A DNA stretch of 64,000 nt from Bacillota bacterium. GTDB lineage: Bacteria > Bacillota > Clostridia > Acetivibrionales > DTU013. This document shows, one piece after another, positions 19,819 to 28,119 of this stretch. Positions within the stretch are counted from its first letter, which is position 1. Every line of letters begins with the position of its first letter. The DNA lies in NCBI GenBank assembly GCA_023412665.1, contig JAEZCA010000029.1, forward strand, positions 49,714-113,713, read 5' to 3'. Made by a program: the position numbers and the translations under genes. Below the pieces are notes generated by a model, which was not told the origin of the DNA, ran no database searches, and saw nothing but the letters and a program-made list of their open reading frames with translations.

Positions 19819-20280
19819 TCAGCCCTCGGTGGATATATCGAGCGCAATTGTATCATCGCCCACATTCAGCGGGATACAAATCGTCTTCATTTTGTTTGGT
19901 GTTATCTGCATATTTTCACCCATTAACAAAGCAGGCGGCGTTATATCAATGTTGATGCCCCTGTTATAAAGGATAGTGGCGGCATTGCCCATAATCATAT
20001 TTGCAAGCTCTGATATAGCGCTTTTGGACATCTCGTCAAATTCGGTGACAGGCATACCCATCATCATACAGGATGCTATTTTCATGGCAAAGCTCTTTTT
20101 CATGGAAAAATTGGCTTGCCCCCTTATCTTGCCGGTGAGACCTACCATAATAATAACATCTTCGCTTCTATAGGGAGCGGTCTTCAGAAAAACCTTTCCC
20201 AGTGTGGCTTCAAGGGATGCTATCTGCTTGAGTACTGTTTGACTTGCTTCAATGAACGGATTGATGTATTCTATATTCAT
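19819..20280 (-). CDS. cheX: CheX-like CheY-P phosphatase
   Basis: The 153-residue protein matches the CheC/CheX family. The phosphatase signature E-x-x-x-N is in SELANMIMGNA, preceded by MSKSAI. CheX removes phosphate from CheY-type regulators in chemotaxis or other receiver-based circuits. No other chemotaxis gene is in the window. The neighbour HD-GYP response regulator and kinase at 15.6-18.6 kb may be its targets, but this is only inferred from distance. The ATG is preceded by AAGGGTGAGG. Confidence 0.8.
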   Translation of the reverse strand: MNIEYINPFIEASQTVLKQIASLEATLGKVFLKTAPYRSEDVIIMVGLTGKIRGQANFSMKKSFAMKIASCMMMGMPVTEFDEMSKSAISELANMIMGNAATILYNRGINIDITPPALLMGENMQITPNKMKTICIPLNVGDDTIALDISTEG

Positions 20281-20387
20281 TTGTGTAACCTCACCCTTAA
20301 AAGATAATAATCATGTTTTATTACATTCTATATCGACAAAAGAAATCCCTCTTTTTATTATCACTTTTTTTGACAAAAAACCTCATT

Positions 20388-20945
20388 TTACATACTATTG
20401 TGCTCCAAAATAATTTTCATTGCTTTGGTCGTCACAGGTGCACCCTTAAGAACATCGTCACTATAATACATCTTACCCGGGTCTCCGATTCCAATAACAA
20501 AAATATCGCGTTTTGATTTCAAAATGCTCAATGTGTCACCGCACAATCTATCGGTGTGCTTATTTAAACCATTTTTATCGACAGCCGAGTCAATGATCCG
20601 ACCCTCTCTTGTCACAGAACAGTCTAAGTCAAGGCCATAGCAGTCCTTTCCGTTGGAGGAAACAGCAATGATCCCAAGAACCTCCAGCTCGCTGCTTTCC
20701 AGGAGAACCTCCATCGCAGCCTCGCCCCGTCCCTTTCCAATAGCACCCTTATCATCCACCATCACCACCACGGGATCATATGGCGTCTCCTTGATCCTCA
20801 TGATTATCTCTTCACCGGAAAGCACCGTAGGATTCCCGGCCGATGACGAGATGCACCGCGCGCCGATGTTGGATGCCGCCGCTTCCACTGCTGCTTTGGC
20901 TGCCATATCTCCATCCGTTACAATTATTACCTTCCTTTTTACCAT
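20388..20945 (-). CDS. spoVAEA: Stage V sporulation protein AEa-type (SpoVAEA)
   Basis: 185 residues, soluble, with the pattern of the SpoVAE N-terminal family: KVIIVTDGD at the start, SSAGNPT, VVVMVDDKGAIGKG, then VTREGRI and IGIGDPGKM. Members are encoded in spoVA operons and are linked to dipicolinic acid (DPA) uptake into the forespore or its release during germination. It is the last gene of the run here, 12 bases after spoVAE. AAGGT lies ahead of the ATG. Confidence 0.88.
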   Translation of the reverse strand: MVKRKVIIVTDGDMAAKAAVEAAASNIGARCISSSAGNPTVLSGEEIIMRIKETPYDPVVVMVDDKGAIGKGRGEAAMEVLLESSELEVLGIIAVSSNGKDCYGLDLDCSVTREGRIIDSAVDKNGLNKHTDRLCGDTLSILKSKRDIFVIGIGDPGKMYYSDDVLKGAPVTTKAMKIILEHNSM

Positions 20946-20957
20946 ACATTTATACCT

Positions 20958-21329
20958 TCAGCTTTTAGCCTTGGGCTTGAATACAACGGCAGCAAGATAT
21001 GAGAAAAAAACAACAGCTGCAATACCGGCTGCGGTTGCTCTGATACCTCCTGTCAGCGCGCCCAGCAGACCGTACTTGTCAACATCATTGAACGCGCCCT
21101 TTGCAAGGCTGTATCCAAACCCTGTGAGCGGTATAGTCGCTCCGGCTCCTCCCACATCCACAATACCCTGATATAATCCGAGCCCTGTCAATACGGCGCC
21201 CAGCGACACGAAAAGCACCAGTATCCTTGCAGCTGTCAATTTGGTTTTATCTATCAGGATCTGGCCGATTGCACATATCAAGCCTCCCACAAGAAAAGCA
21301 TTGATATAAGATATTACCGTATGCCCCAT
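20958..21329 (-). CDS. spoVAE: Stage V sporulation protein AE (SpoVAEb), membrane subunit
   Basis: About 123 residues with four hydrophobic segments, and the family pattern INAFLVGGLICAIGQILID plus GFGYSLAKGAF. It is a paralogue of SpoVAC (same GGLIC.IGQ motif). It forms part of the inner-membrane DPA channel of the forespore. The true start is the ATG at 21329, with GGAGG upstream; its A is also the last base of the spoVAD stop (TAATG), so the two are translationally coupled. Confidence 0.93.
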   Translation of the reverse strand: MGHTVISYINAFLVGGLICAIGQILIDKTKLTAARILVLFVSLGAVLTGLGLYQGIVDVGGAGATIPLTGFGYSLAKGAFNDVDKYGLLGALTGGIRATAAGIAAVVFFSYLAAVVFKPKAKS

Positions 21330-22354
21330 TACTGATTTCCTCCTATCGTATTCTCTATTGCAACCGCATGAGCAATGCATGGGATCGTTTCGCCCTGCTG
21401 GACACTGGTTGGACTCAGCAGCGCCCCGGTCGGCACAAAGAGGATTCTTTGAAGCTTTCCCTTTTTCAGGCTGTCCAGCAGAAATCCGGCAAGCACGGTC
21501 GCCGAACAGCCGCAGCCGCTGGCACCGACATGGACATCCTGCTTTTTATCGAAGATCATCATACCACAGTCATTGAGAATGCTTCCGATCCGAATACCGT
21601 TGGAGGAGAGCATATCATCAAGTATCTCATGCCCGACCGAACCAAGATCTCCCGTCACTACCATGTCGTAATAATCATACGGCAGGCCTGTATCTTCAAA
21701 ATGTGCATAGATAGTGTCAGCGGCTGCCGGCGCCATTGCCGCCCCCATATTGTTCTGATCCTTTATCCCCATATCGACTATTTTCCCGGTAGTTACCCTG
21801 GTGAGAAATGGGCCGCTGCCTTCAGAGGATAAAATCACACATCCAGCTCCGGTAACCGTCCACTGGGAGGTAGGCGGCCGTTGTGAGCCAAGCTCGAGTG
21901 GAAACCTGAATTGTTTTTCGGCAGAACAGAAGTGGCTCGAGGTCAGACAGGCAATATTTGCTGCAAAGCCACCGTCTATCAGGATCGCTCCCAGACTCAT
22001 AGACTCTCCCATGGTCGAGCATGCTCCAAACACACAGAAGAATGGTATATTTGACTCACGCAAGCCAAAGCTCGCGGAAATACACTGGTTCATAAGATCG
22101 CCAGCTATTGCGTAGTCTATATTGTTCACAGCCAGTGAAGCTTTGGAGACTGCCTTTGCCAGTACCTCTCTCAAAAATTTCGCCTCTGCTTTTTCCCAGC
22201 TTTTTTCGCCCCAGAGGACATCATCCACGGCTTCGTCAAAATAACCGGCAAGAGGCCCCTTTCCCTCCTTGGGACCAACAATCGAAGCCGCAGAAGCTAT
22301 TACAGGCGGATTCTTCATCTGTGAGGTCTGCTTTCCCACTTTTTTCTCAAGCAT
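21329..22354 (-). CDS. spoVAD: Stage V sporulation protein AD
   Basis: 341 residues with a thiolase-like fold. In Bacillus SpoVAD binds dipicolinic acid at the membrane and is needed for its uptake into spores. Matching stretches are SAASIVGPKEGKGPL, FGACSTMGESMSLGA, SSHFCSAEKQFRFP and DLGSVGHEIL. AAGGAG precedes the ATG. It sits between spoVAC and spoVAE in the standard order. Confidence 0.96.
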   Translation of the reverse strand: MLEKKVGKQTSQMKNPPVIASAASIVGPKEGKGPLAGYFDEAVDDVLWGEKSWEKAEAKFLREVLAKAVSKASLAVNNIDYAIAGDLMNQCISASFGLRESNIPFFCVFGACSTMGESMSLGAILIDGGFAANIACLTSSHFCSAEKQFRFPLELGSQRPPTSQWTVTGAGCVILSSEGSGPFLTRVTTGKIVDMGIKDQNNMGAAMAPAAADTIYAHFEDTGLPYDYYDMVVTGDLGSVGHEILDDMLSSNGIRIGSILNDCGMMIFDKKQDVHVGASGCGCSATVLAGFLLDSLKKGKLQRILFVPTGALLSPTSVQQGETIPCIAHAVAIENTIGGNQ

Positions 22355-22422
22355 AATAATTTCTCCTTTGTACTATCCGGCAAATTATCCTGGCAAATGC
22401 ATGCCATAATTATCGGTATTTG

Positions 22423-22869
22423 CTAAAACCGTATAAGATAATGAATGATGCCGATTACTATGGATATCGTTATACCATACACTAAAACAGGGCCTGCTAT
22501 AAGAAACATTCTTGCTCCGATCCCAAGTACATATCCTTCGCTTTTATACTCGATCGCAGGAGAAGCTATGGAATTTGCAAAGCCTGTTATGGGTACTATC
22601 GATCCGGCTCCTGCAAACTTGCCCAGTTCATCATAAAGGTCAAGGGCCGTAAAGGTCACTCCCAAAAAAATCATGACCACTGAAGTGAGCGAAGCTGATA
22701 TATCCTGATCAAGGCCCATCATCCTGAAGGAATTTAGAAAAAACTGTCCGATCATACATATCAGTCCGCCCACAATGTATGCTCTCAAAACATTCCTTGC
22801 AGTTTTTGAGTTTGGAGATATTTTGTCAACGTATTTTCTGTACTCGTCCTTCGTAAATACCTGCTGCAA
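22423..22869 (-). CDS. spoVAC: Stage V sporulation protein AC
   Basis: 148 residues, four membrane segments, with RNVLRAYIVGGLICMIGQ and VPITGFANSIASPA. SpoVAC of Bacillus acts as a mechanosensitive channel for DPA. The start is a TTG immediately after the TAG of the small upstream gene (TAGTTG), with GGAGG 10 bases upstream inside that gene; this implies coupling to it. Confidence 0.94.
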   Translation of the reverse strand: MQQVFTKDEYRKYVDKISPNSKTARNVLRAYIVGGLICMIGQFFLNSFRMMGLDQDISASLTSVVMIFLGVTFTALDLYDELGKFAGAGSIVPITGFANSIASPAIEYKSEGYVLGIGARMFLIAGPVLVYGITISIVIGIIHYLIRF

Positions 22870-23046
22870 CTATGCTCTGCCTCCTTCCTGCACTATGCTC
22901 CCGGCTGCCTGACTAAAAACAAAGACTCCCTTTGACGGCACCTTGCTGTTGCCCTGAGTTGATAACAGGAGCCAAACCAATGCAGCCAAAGCAATGAACG
23001 CAAGTATAATAAAAAACACCTTGTACCTGTTTATGACGGCAAGCAT
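22870..23046 (-). CDS. Small single-pass membrane protein leading the spoVA operon
   Basis: 58 residues: a short start, one hydrophobic helix (about 10-30) and a short tail with no recognised motif. The ATG at 23046 has GGGGGTG upstream; the earlier GTG overlaps that site. Its stop codon abuts the spoVAC start, so it is part of the spoVA transcript. I do not recognise the family; it is too short to be SpoVAA or SpoVAB, both of which are absent here. Forespore expression is inferred from context. Confidence 0.65.
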   Translation of the reverse strand: MLAVINRYKVFFIILAFIALAALVWLLLSTQGNSKVPSKGVFVFSQAAGSIVQEGGRA

Positions 23047-23080
23047 GCTTAACACCCCCGATCTTAATATTTTCTTTTCT

Positions 23081-23109
23081 ATTATTGGATCAACAAAAAA
23101 GAAGTATGC
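23081..23109 (-). promoter_or_regulatory. Possible SigG/SigF-type promoter of the spoVA operon
   Basis: On the minus strand TGCATA (GCATA at 23105-23109) and CAATAATA (23081-23087) are 17 bases apart, about 35 bases ahead of the first gene. The -35 fits forespore sigma factors; the -10 fits only partly and the spacing is slightly long. The known SigG dependence of spoVA supports it. Confidence 0.35.
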
Positions 23110-23159
23110 AGAGAAATTAAGATTTAATTAAATATTCAGGAGAATCTATTTGAATGAAT

Positions 23160-23906
23160 TTAGTTGATATTTATTCGGTTTCGTATATCCTCGAGGATCT
23201 TTTTTTCGATCCTGGAGACCTGAACCTGTGATATGCCCAGCATTTTGGCTATCTGAACCTGAGTTTTTTCCTTGAAGTACCGAAGGATGATTATCTGTTT
23301 TTCTCTTGGCTTGAGCGTGTCCATGACTTCCCTGAGCGCAATTTTGTCAATTATGTCAGTTTCATCATCATTACAGCTGTCATTCAGCTTGTCAATAAGC
23401 AAAAGAGAAGAGTTTTCTCCTTCACTTACAGGGCTGAACAGCGACTCGGGTGAGTGACCTGCCTCAACTGCCATAACCAGCTCTTCGGCGCAGATATTCA
23501 GGCGCTGTGCCATTTCATTTATCGTCGGCTCTCTTCCCAGCTCCTTGCTGAGCACTTCCTTGACGACCCGTACCTTGTTTGACACTTCCTTTAGTGATCT
23601 GCTTACCTTTATGATCCCATCGTCCCTCAAAAAGCGCTTTATCTCGCCTATTATCATTGGTACGGCATATGTCGAGAATCTGACATCATAGGATGTGTCA
23701 AACTTGTTTATAGCCTTGATAAGTCCAATACAGCCAATCTGGAACAAATCCTCCGTTTCATGCCCTCTGTTCTGAAATCTGCGTACTATGCTCCACACCA
23801 GACCTATATTGTTTTCCACAAGCATGCCCTGTGCCTGTCTGTCACCGTTTTTGGCCAGCAGTATCAGCTCTATTGTATCTTTACCCTCATATGGATTTCC
23901 ACTCAT
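23160..23906 (-). CDS. sigF: RNA polymerase sporulation sigma factor SigF
   Basis: 248 residues, sigma-70 family without region 1. Region 2 (DLFQIGCIGLIKAINKFD, FSTYAVPMIIGEIKRFLRD), region 3 and region 4 (LKPREKQIIILRYF, VQIAKMLGISQVQVSRIEKK) are complete. SigF and SigG are close relatives; position behind spoIIAA and spoIIAB identifies this as SigF, the first forespore sigma factor. A 130-bp gap separates it from spoIIAB. Confidence 0.95.
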   Translation of the reverse strand: MSGNPYEGKDTIELILLAKNGDRQAQGMLVENNIGLVWSIVRRFQNRGHETEDLFQIGCIGLIKAINKFDTSYDVRFSTYAVPMIIGEIKRFLRDDGIIKVSRSLKEVSNKVRVVKEVLSKELGREPTINEMAQRLNICAEELVMAVEAGHSPESLFSPVSEGENSSLLLIDKLNDSCNDDETDIIDKIALREVMDTLKPREKQIIILRYFKEKTQVQIAKMLGISQVQVSRIEKKILEDIRNRININ

Positions 23907-24036
23907 AAATCCAAACCTTTCCCCCCAACAATGAAGGCAGTGTTTGTAAAATAATATAATTGAATAAACTCTTTTCTATTATTGTCATATTTTTACTGTT
24001 ACATGCAAAAAAAATATTGCCTGAAAAGAATATCCG

Positions 24037-24477
24037 TCATTGTGATTTGCCGGTCGTGCCGAAAGACTTGTATAATGTAACACTCGTGCCTTCTCCGGGC
24101 TTTGACCTTACCTTTATCATATCCATGAAGCTTTCCATGACTGTAAAGCCCATTCCAGACCGCTCCATATCCGGCTTGGATGTGAACAAAGGCTGCATGG
24201 CCTGCTCTATATCCTCTATACCCTTGCCTTCATCGGATATCTCAATCTCTACGCTTTTTTCATATTGACGGCATATCATTTTTATAATTCCCGGCTTACT
24301 CTCATACCCGTGTATAATTGAATTGGTGACCGCTTCGCTGACCGCTGTCCTGACATCAGCCAACTCCTCTATGGTCGGATCGAGCTGGGAGACAAAAGCA
24401 GCTGCCACCACCCTTGCAAAAGCTTCATTGCTCGATTTGCTCATAAATTCCAATTTGATCTCATTAACAGGCTGCAT
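24037..24477 (-). CDS. spoIIAB: Anti-sigma F factor and serine kinase SpoIIAB
   Basis: 146 residues. It holds SigF inactive and phosphorylates SpoIIAA. The GHKL ATPase boxes are clear: N-box VSEAVTNSIIHGYE, G1 SDEGKGI, G2 SGMGFTVMESFMD. I chose the ATG at 24477: GGGGAGA lies upstream and the protein then starts like other SpoIIAB (KLEFMSKSSNEAFARV). A GTG at 24531 that overlaps the spoIIAA stop would add 18 foreign residues. Confidence 0.95.
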   Translation of the reverse strand: MQPVNEIKLEFMSKSSNEAFARVVAAAFVSQLDPTIEELADVRTAVSEAVTNSIIHGYESKPGIIKMICRQYEKSVEIEISDEGKGIEDIEQAMQPLFTSKPDMERSGMGFTVMESFMDMIKVRSKPGEGTSVTLYKSFGTTGKSQ

Positions 24478-24527
24478 ATGATTTCTCTCCCCTTCAATTT
24501 CTCCGTACATAAGACCCATATCCGTAG

Positions 24528-24872
24528 TCACGCTATAAGCAGTGCTCTTATGGCATGATCCACCTCTTCATATACCGGCATAAGCTTCATTATCCCCGAG
24601 ATCTCGAGAATACGCCTGATCTTCTGATTTCTGCAGATGATGGCCGCCCTTCCCCCAAGCTTTTTGATATTGGCGTATCTTCCCACCAGCACGCCTATCC
24701 CCGAGCTGTCCATAAAGCTCAATCCCGAAAGATCGAATATCACATTTCTGGTAGTGGCCTTCAACAATTCGCCTTCGATTTTGTTGCGGGCATACTCAGC
24801 AAAATGATGATCAAGCTCACCGCTGAATGATGCAATCAGAGTGGAACCTCTGTTGGCAAACCTTATTTCCAA
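24528..24872 (-). CDS. spoIIAA: Anti-sigma F factor antagonist SpoIIAA
   Basis: 114 residues, STAS fold. The opening IASFSGELDHH and the phosphorylation loop LSFMDSSGIGVLVGRY are typical; the Ser of DSSG is the site phosphorylated by SpoIIAB and cleared by SpoIIE. The start is the TTG at 24872 with GGGGG 6 bases upstream; the earlier TTG at 24893 lies ahead of that site. It is the first gene of the spoIIA operon. Confidence 0.95.
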   Translation of the reverse strand: MEIRFANRGSTLIASFSGELDHHFAEYARNKIEGELLKATTRNVIFDLSGLSFMDSSGIGVLVGRYANIKKLGGRAAIICRNQKIRRILEISGIMKLMPVYEEVDHAIRALLIA

Positions 24873-24910
24873 TGATATCCCCCCGTAATCCAAATATATG
24901 TCATATACTT

Positions 24911-24937
24911 ATTCTTCAAATATATGGCAATTCCTTC
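24911..24937 (-). promoter_or_regulatory. Consensus SigH promoter of the spoIIA operon
   Basis: On the minus strand GAAGGAATT (24929-24937) and GAAGAAT (24911-24917) are 11 bases apart. Both elements match the Bacillus SigH consensus (RNAGGAWWW, 11-12 bases, RNNGAAT) at every fixed position. It lies about 40 bases ahead of the spoIIAA start. The spoIIA operon is SigH-dependent in Bacillus and clostridia. Confidence 0.85.
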
Positions 24938-25007
24938 TGCGGTTTTTGGGAATATTTGTATTATTTATGATTTATTTTCGACATTTGATCTGAATTGCCG
25001 GTGGGAC

Positions 25008-25046
25008 GCACTTACCTGATGCACTTACCTGATGCACTTACCTGTC
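25008..25046. repeat. 13-bp tandem repeat covering the whiA stop codon
   Basis: Three copies of GCACTTACCTGAT at 25008, 25021 and 25034 (the last ends TC). The TTA inside the third copy is the complement of the TAA stop of whiA. The other copies are downstream of the gene. Confidence 0.85.
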
Positions 25047-26018
25047 CTGCTTTCCTGGCGCATCGTAACGTTCACGGTGTTTTTCAGCTATCTGGTCCAA
25101 TTTCCTAAGCCTATGGTTGACCCCGGACTTGCCCAGCGGAGGGGTCAGAAGCTGGCCAAGCTCCGAAAGATTGGAATCGCTGTATTCCAGCCTTAGCTCG
25201 GCTATGTCCCTGAGACCTGCCGGCAGGCTGTCAAACCCAATGCTTTCAGCGATATATTTTATGTTTTCCACCTGTCTTACTGATGCATTCACTGTTTTTT
25301 CAAGGTTTGCAGTTTCGCAGTTGACGATCCTGTTGACATTATTTCTCATTCCCTTGAGTATACGGACATTTTCCAGTTCCATCAAAGCCTTATGCGCTCC
25401 GACAATATTCAGGAAATCTACTATGTTCTCTCCCTCTTTGAGGTATGTTACATAGCTTCCCTTCCTCAATATTATTCTGGCATTCAGTCCAAAGCTCCCA
25501 AGGAGGCGTTTAAGCTCTCTGGCCTGTCCTGAGGTTCGTGAGGTCAGCTCCAGATGGTAGGTTTTTTCAGGATCGCTGATAGAGCCTCCCGCAAGAAAAG
25601 CTCCTCGTAAAAACGCCTTCTTGCAGCACAGCCTTTTCAGATTGTTCAGCTCAGGCAGCACGATCTCCGGGGGCTGATCCGGGCTTTGGACTGACATTGA
25701 AGCGCCGATCTGACTGATAAGGTTTGCAGAGCCTAATGCAGGCGTAATGAACAGCATATATGAAACATGTTTTTTCAGCTTTCTGCTTTTGCGTATCGTA
25801 ACCTCCGGTGAAATATCGCAAAGTCTTCTGATGCTGCTGTATATCCATCTGGCAAAAACAGCATTCTCCGTGGTCACCCTGATATTGAAGCCTCCTGCCG
25901 GCACGGCTGCAGCTGCGCCGTTAAGCCTGAAAACCGCCGCGAGCTCCGACATTATACAGCACTCGCTCAGATTTTCGAGCCTGCACAGCTCATCCTTGAC
26001 AGTTGATGAAAAAGACAA
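25038..26018 (-). CDS. whiA: Sporulation/cell-division regulator WhiA
   Basis: 326 residues: an N-terminal LAGLIDADG-like fold (FRLNGAAAA, FLRGAFLAGGSISDPEKTYHLE) and a C-terminal helix-turn-helix (LSELGQLLTPPLGKSGVNHRLRKL). WhiA binds DNA and affects chromosome segregation and division. The start is a TTG directly after the TAG of the debranching-enzyme gene (TAGTTG), with GGAGGTG 6 bases upstream. It closes the hprK-to-whiA operon; the rapZ-yvcK-whiA order is conserved in Bacillota except that a debranching gene is inserted here. Confidence 0.95.
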   Translation of the reverse strand: MSFSSTVKDELCRLENLSECCIMSELAAVFRLNGAAAAVPAGGFNIRVTTENAVFARWIYSSIRRLCDISPEVTIRKSRKLKKHVSYMLFITPALGSANLISQIGASMSVQSPDQPPEIVLPELNNLKRLCCKKAFLRGAFLAGGSISDPEKTYHLELTSRTSGQARELKRLLGSFGLNARIILRKGSYVTYLKEGENIVDFLNIVGAHKALMELENVRILKGMRNNVNRIVNCETANLEKTVNASVRQVENIKYIAESIGFDSLPAGLRDIAELRLEYSDSNLSELGQLLTPPLGKSGVNHRLRKLDQIAEKHRERYDAPGKQDR

Positions 26019-28082
26019 CTACAACACCTCCACATAAGCCCGAAGCACTTCAGCCACACTCCAGGCCTGAGCGCAGCAGCCCCTGGGCGTCAGCGGCTCA
26101 TCGCCGTCGAAAATCTCGGAAATGCTTCCAAGGCATGCATGATAAAGGTGATCTCTGAAAGGCCTCAGAAATGCCTTGGCCATATCGGCATATCCGGTCT
26201 TCTTTCCGAAGGTCCTTGAAAATGCGGTGATAAAATAACCCACAGGCCATGTCCATACGGTACCCTGATGATATGCAGAATCCCTCTCATAACGGTCCCC
26301 CGTACAGCGGCCCTTATACCCCTCCGATCGCTGTGAAAGGCTCCTGAGTCCATATGCCGTATAGAGTTCCCTCCATACCTTCTCCACCACATATTCTGCC
26401 ATTCTCCCATCGATTACCGGGAAGGACAGGCCGACGGCAAAAATCTGGTTCGGTCTGACACTGTCATCCTTTTGTCCTTCATTGACAACATCGTATAAGT
26501 ATTTGCCGTCCTCATTCCAGAAAGCTTTAACAAAGCTGCTTTTGACCTTGTCGGCAAGAATCCCGTACTCATCTGCTTCACGACCCAGTCTTGCCGAGAT
26601 CAGCTCCAATATTTTCAGCGCATTAAACCATAATGCATTTATTTCCACTGCTTTGCCTTGTCTTGGCGTAAATACAGTATTACCTGCCTTTGCATCCATC
26701 CACGTCAGCTGAGTATCCGCATTTCCCGCGCTAATAAGGCAGTCGTCCTCCATATGGATGTCATGCAGCGTTCCTTTTCGGTAGGCCTCATATATCTGCA
26801 GCATGGAATCGTACAGCCCGGACCTCACCAATTCAACGTCACCGGTTTTTTCAACATACCTGTAAACCGCTTCAAAATACCACAGCGCTGCATCCACCGT
26901 GTTGTAGCCGGGCTCTCCTCCTTCGTCCGGGAACATGTTGGGCACAAGTCCATGCTTAATATATTTGCTGAATGTAGAAAGTATATCGGCAGCATCTTCA
27001 TATCTGCCTGTCGCCAGTGTAAGTCCGCTCAGCGATATCATGGAATCCCTGCCCCAGTCTGTGAACCAGGGATAGCCGGCCAGTATTGTCCTGGAGCGTG
27101 TAGAACGCCTGTAAACTATAAAATGGTCCGCGCTTCTTGTCAGCAAGCGATGGAATTCATCTCTGCAGCCCTCTGTCAGCTTGTTGATCCTGACCTTTTC
27201 AGCTTCAATAGCAAATTTACCATATGAGTGATCCATGTACCTGGCGATCAGCACTTTATAACTATCACCGCCGGCTAAATCAACCTCTTCTTTGCTTGCC
27301 GGACCTGCCTTTACTGCGCTTGTGGTTGCTGCACCTTCGTTTCCGGACTTACGGTCAAGTACTGTGCATACAACAAAAAAGCCTGTATCGCTGTCCGGTC
27401 CGGCCTCAATATTGAATGTACCGGGAATATAGTGATCTTCATATGCCCGGAGCCCTCTTTCCTGCTCGACATCATAATACATACCCTCAAACCAGCAGTC
27501 ATATGCCTCTTCATATTTGCTGCCTGGACAGCCGATAAGTATGTCAAGCCCAAGCTCATAAGGTTTTATAAACGTATGGTCACTGCCGGATTTTTGCTGC
27601 ATGTTCATATGATATCTGGACGAATCGCCATGGTAGTCCCTGAAGTTTACCAGAGGGGAGATCTTCATTTTTATCCTCGACCTGCCAGTTCTCAGGCGGT
27701 ACATTATTACGGCAGTGTTTTCGCCATACACCAGCGCCACTGTTTTTTCAACCCTGACATCGCCTATATTGTAAGTGTATGACGGCAGCGGATCCTGTTC
27801 AAAGCTCTGCTGGTTCAAAAAGCCCTTGTTGACATATCCTCCTGTGGAAAATGAATGAAGCGCGTATTCGTTGCCATTTATCAATAATGTCTCATGCAGC
27901 TGTGAAAGTATCAGATGCCTTTCCACAGGCGGGTTCAATGCCGCAAAAAGCAGCCCGTGGTATCTCCGGCTGTTTCCGCCGGTTATCGTTGATGAAGCAA
28001 AACCGCCTATTCCGTTGGTAAGGAGCCATTCCCGTTCAATTCCCCTTTCCCAGCTGCTCCATTCTGATTTGCCAAACCTCAA
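26019..28082 (-). CDS. Glycogen debranching enzyme (amylo-alpha-1,6-glucosidase, GH133-like)
   Basis: 687 residues. The N-terminal domain has EWLLTNGIGGFASSTI and NSRRYHGLLFAAL; the C-terminal (alpha/alpha) catalytic domain has GYPWFTDWGRDSMI, NTVDAALWYF and YHQGTVWTWPVG. This is the bacterial GDE type that removes alpha-1,6-linked glucose stubs. There is no signal peptide, so it acts on stored glycogen in the cytosol. The start is a TTG with GGGGG upstream. It is placed between yvcK and whiA, inside a regulatory operon. Confidence 0.92.
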   Translation of the reverse strand: MRFGKSEWSSWERGIEREWLLTNGIGGFASSTITGGNSRRYHGLLFAALNPPVERHLILSQLHETLLINGNEYALHSFSTGGYVNKGFLNQQSFEQDPLPSYTYNIGDVRVEKTVALVYGENTAVIMYRLRTGRSRIKMKISPLVNFRDYHGDSSRYHMNMQQKSGSDHTFIKPYELGLDILIGCPGSKYEEAYDCWFEGMYYDVEQERGLRAYEDHYIPGTFNIEAGPDSDTGFFVVCTVLDRKSGNEGAATTSAVKAGPASKEEVDLAGGDSYKVLIARYMDHSYGKFAIEAEKVRINKLTEGCRDEFHRLLTRSADHFIVYRRSTRSRTILAGYPWFTDWGRDSMISLSGLTLATGRYEDAADILSTFSKYIKHGLVPNMFPDEGGEPGYNTVDAALWYFEAVYRYVEKTGDVELVRSGLYDSMLQIYEAYRKGTLHDIHMEDDCLISAGNADTQLTWMDAKAGNTVFTPRQGKAVEINALWFNALKILELISARLGREADEYGILADKVKSSFVKAFWNEDGKYLYDVVNEGQKDDSVRPNQIFAVGLSFPVIDGRMAEYVVEKVWRELYTAYGLRSLSQRSEGYKGRCTGDRYERDSAYHQGTVWTWPVGYFITAFSRTFGKKTGYADMAKAFLRPFRDHLYHACLGSISEIFDGDEPLTPRGCCAQAWSVAEVLRAYVEVL

Positions 28083-28119
28083 AGGATTACCCCCGTTTCA
28101 TGTTCAGATATCTGCAATA

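Noticed and set aside
23160..23906. SigG
   Set aside because: SigF and SigG look alike, but the gene is third in a spoIIAA-spoIIAB-sigma run, the position of sigF; sigG usually follows spoIIGA-sigE.
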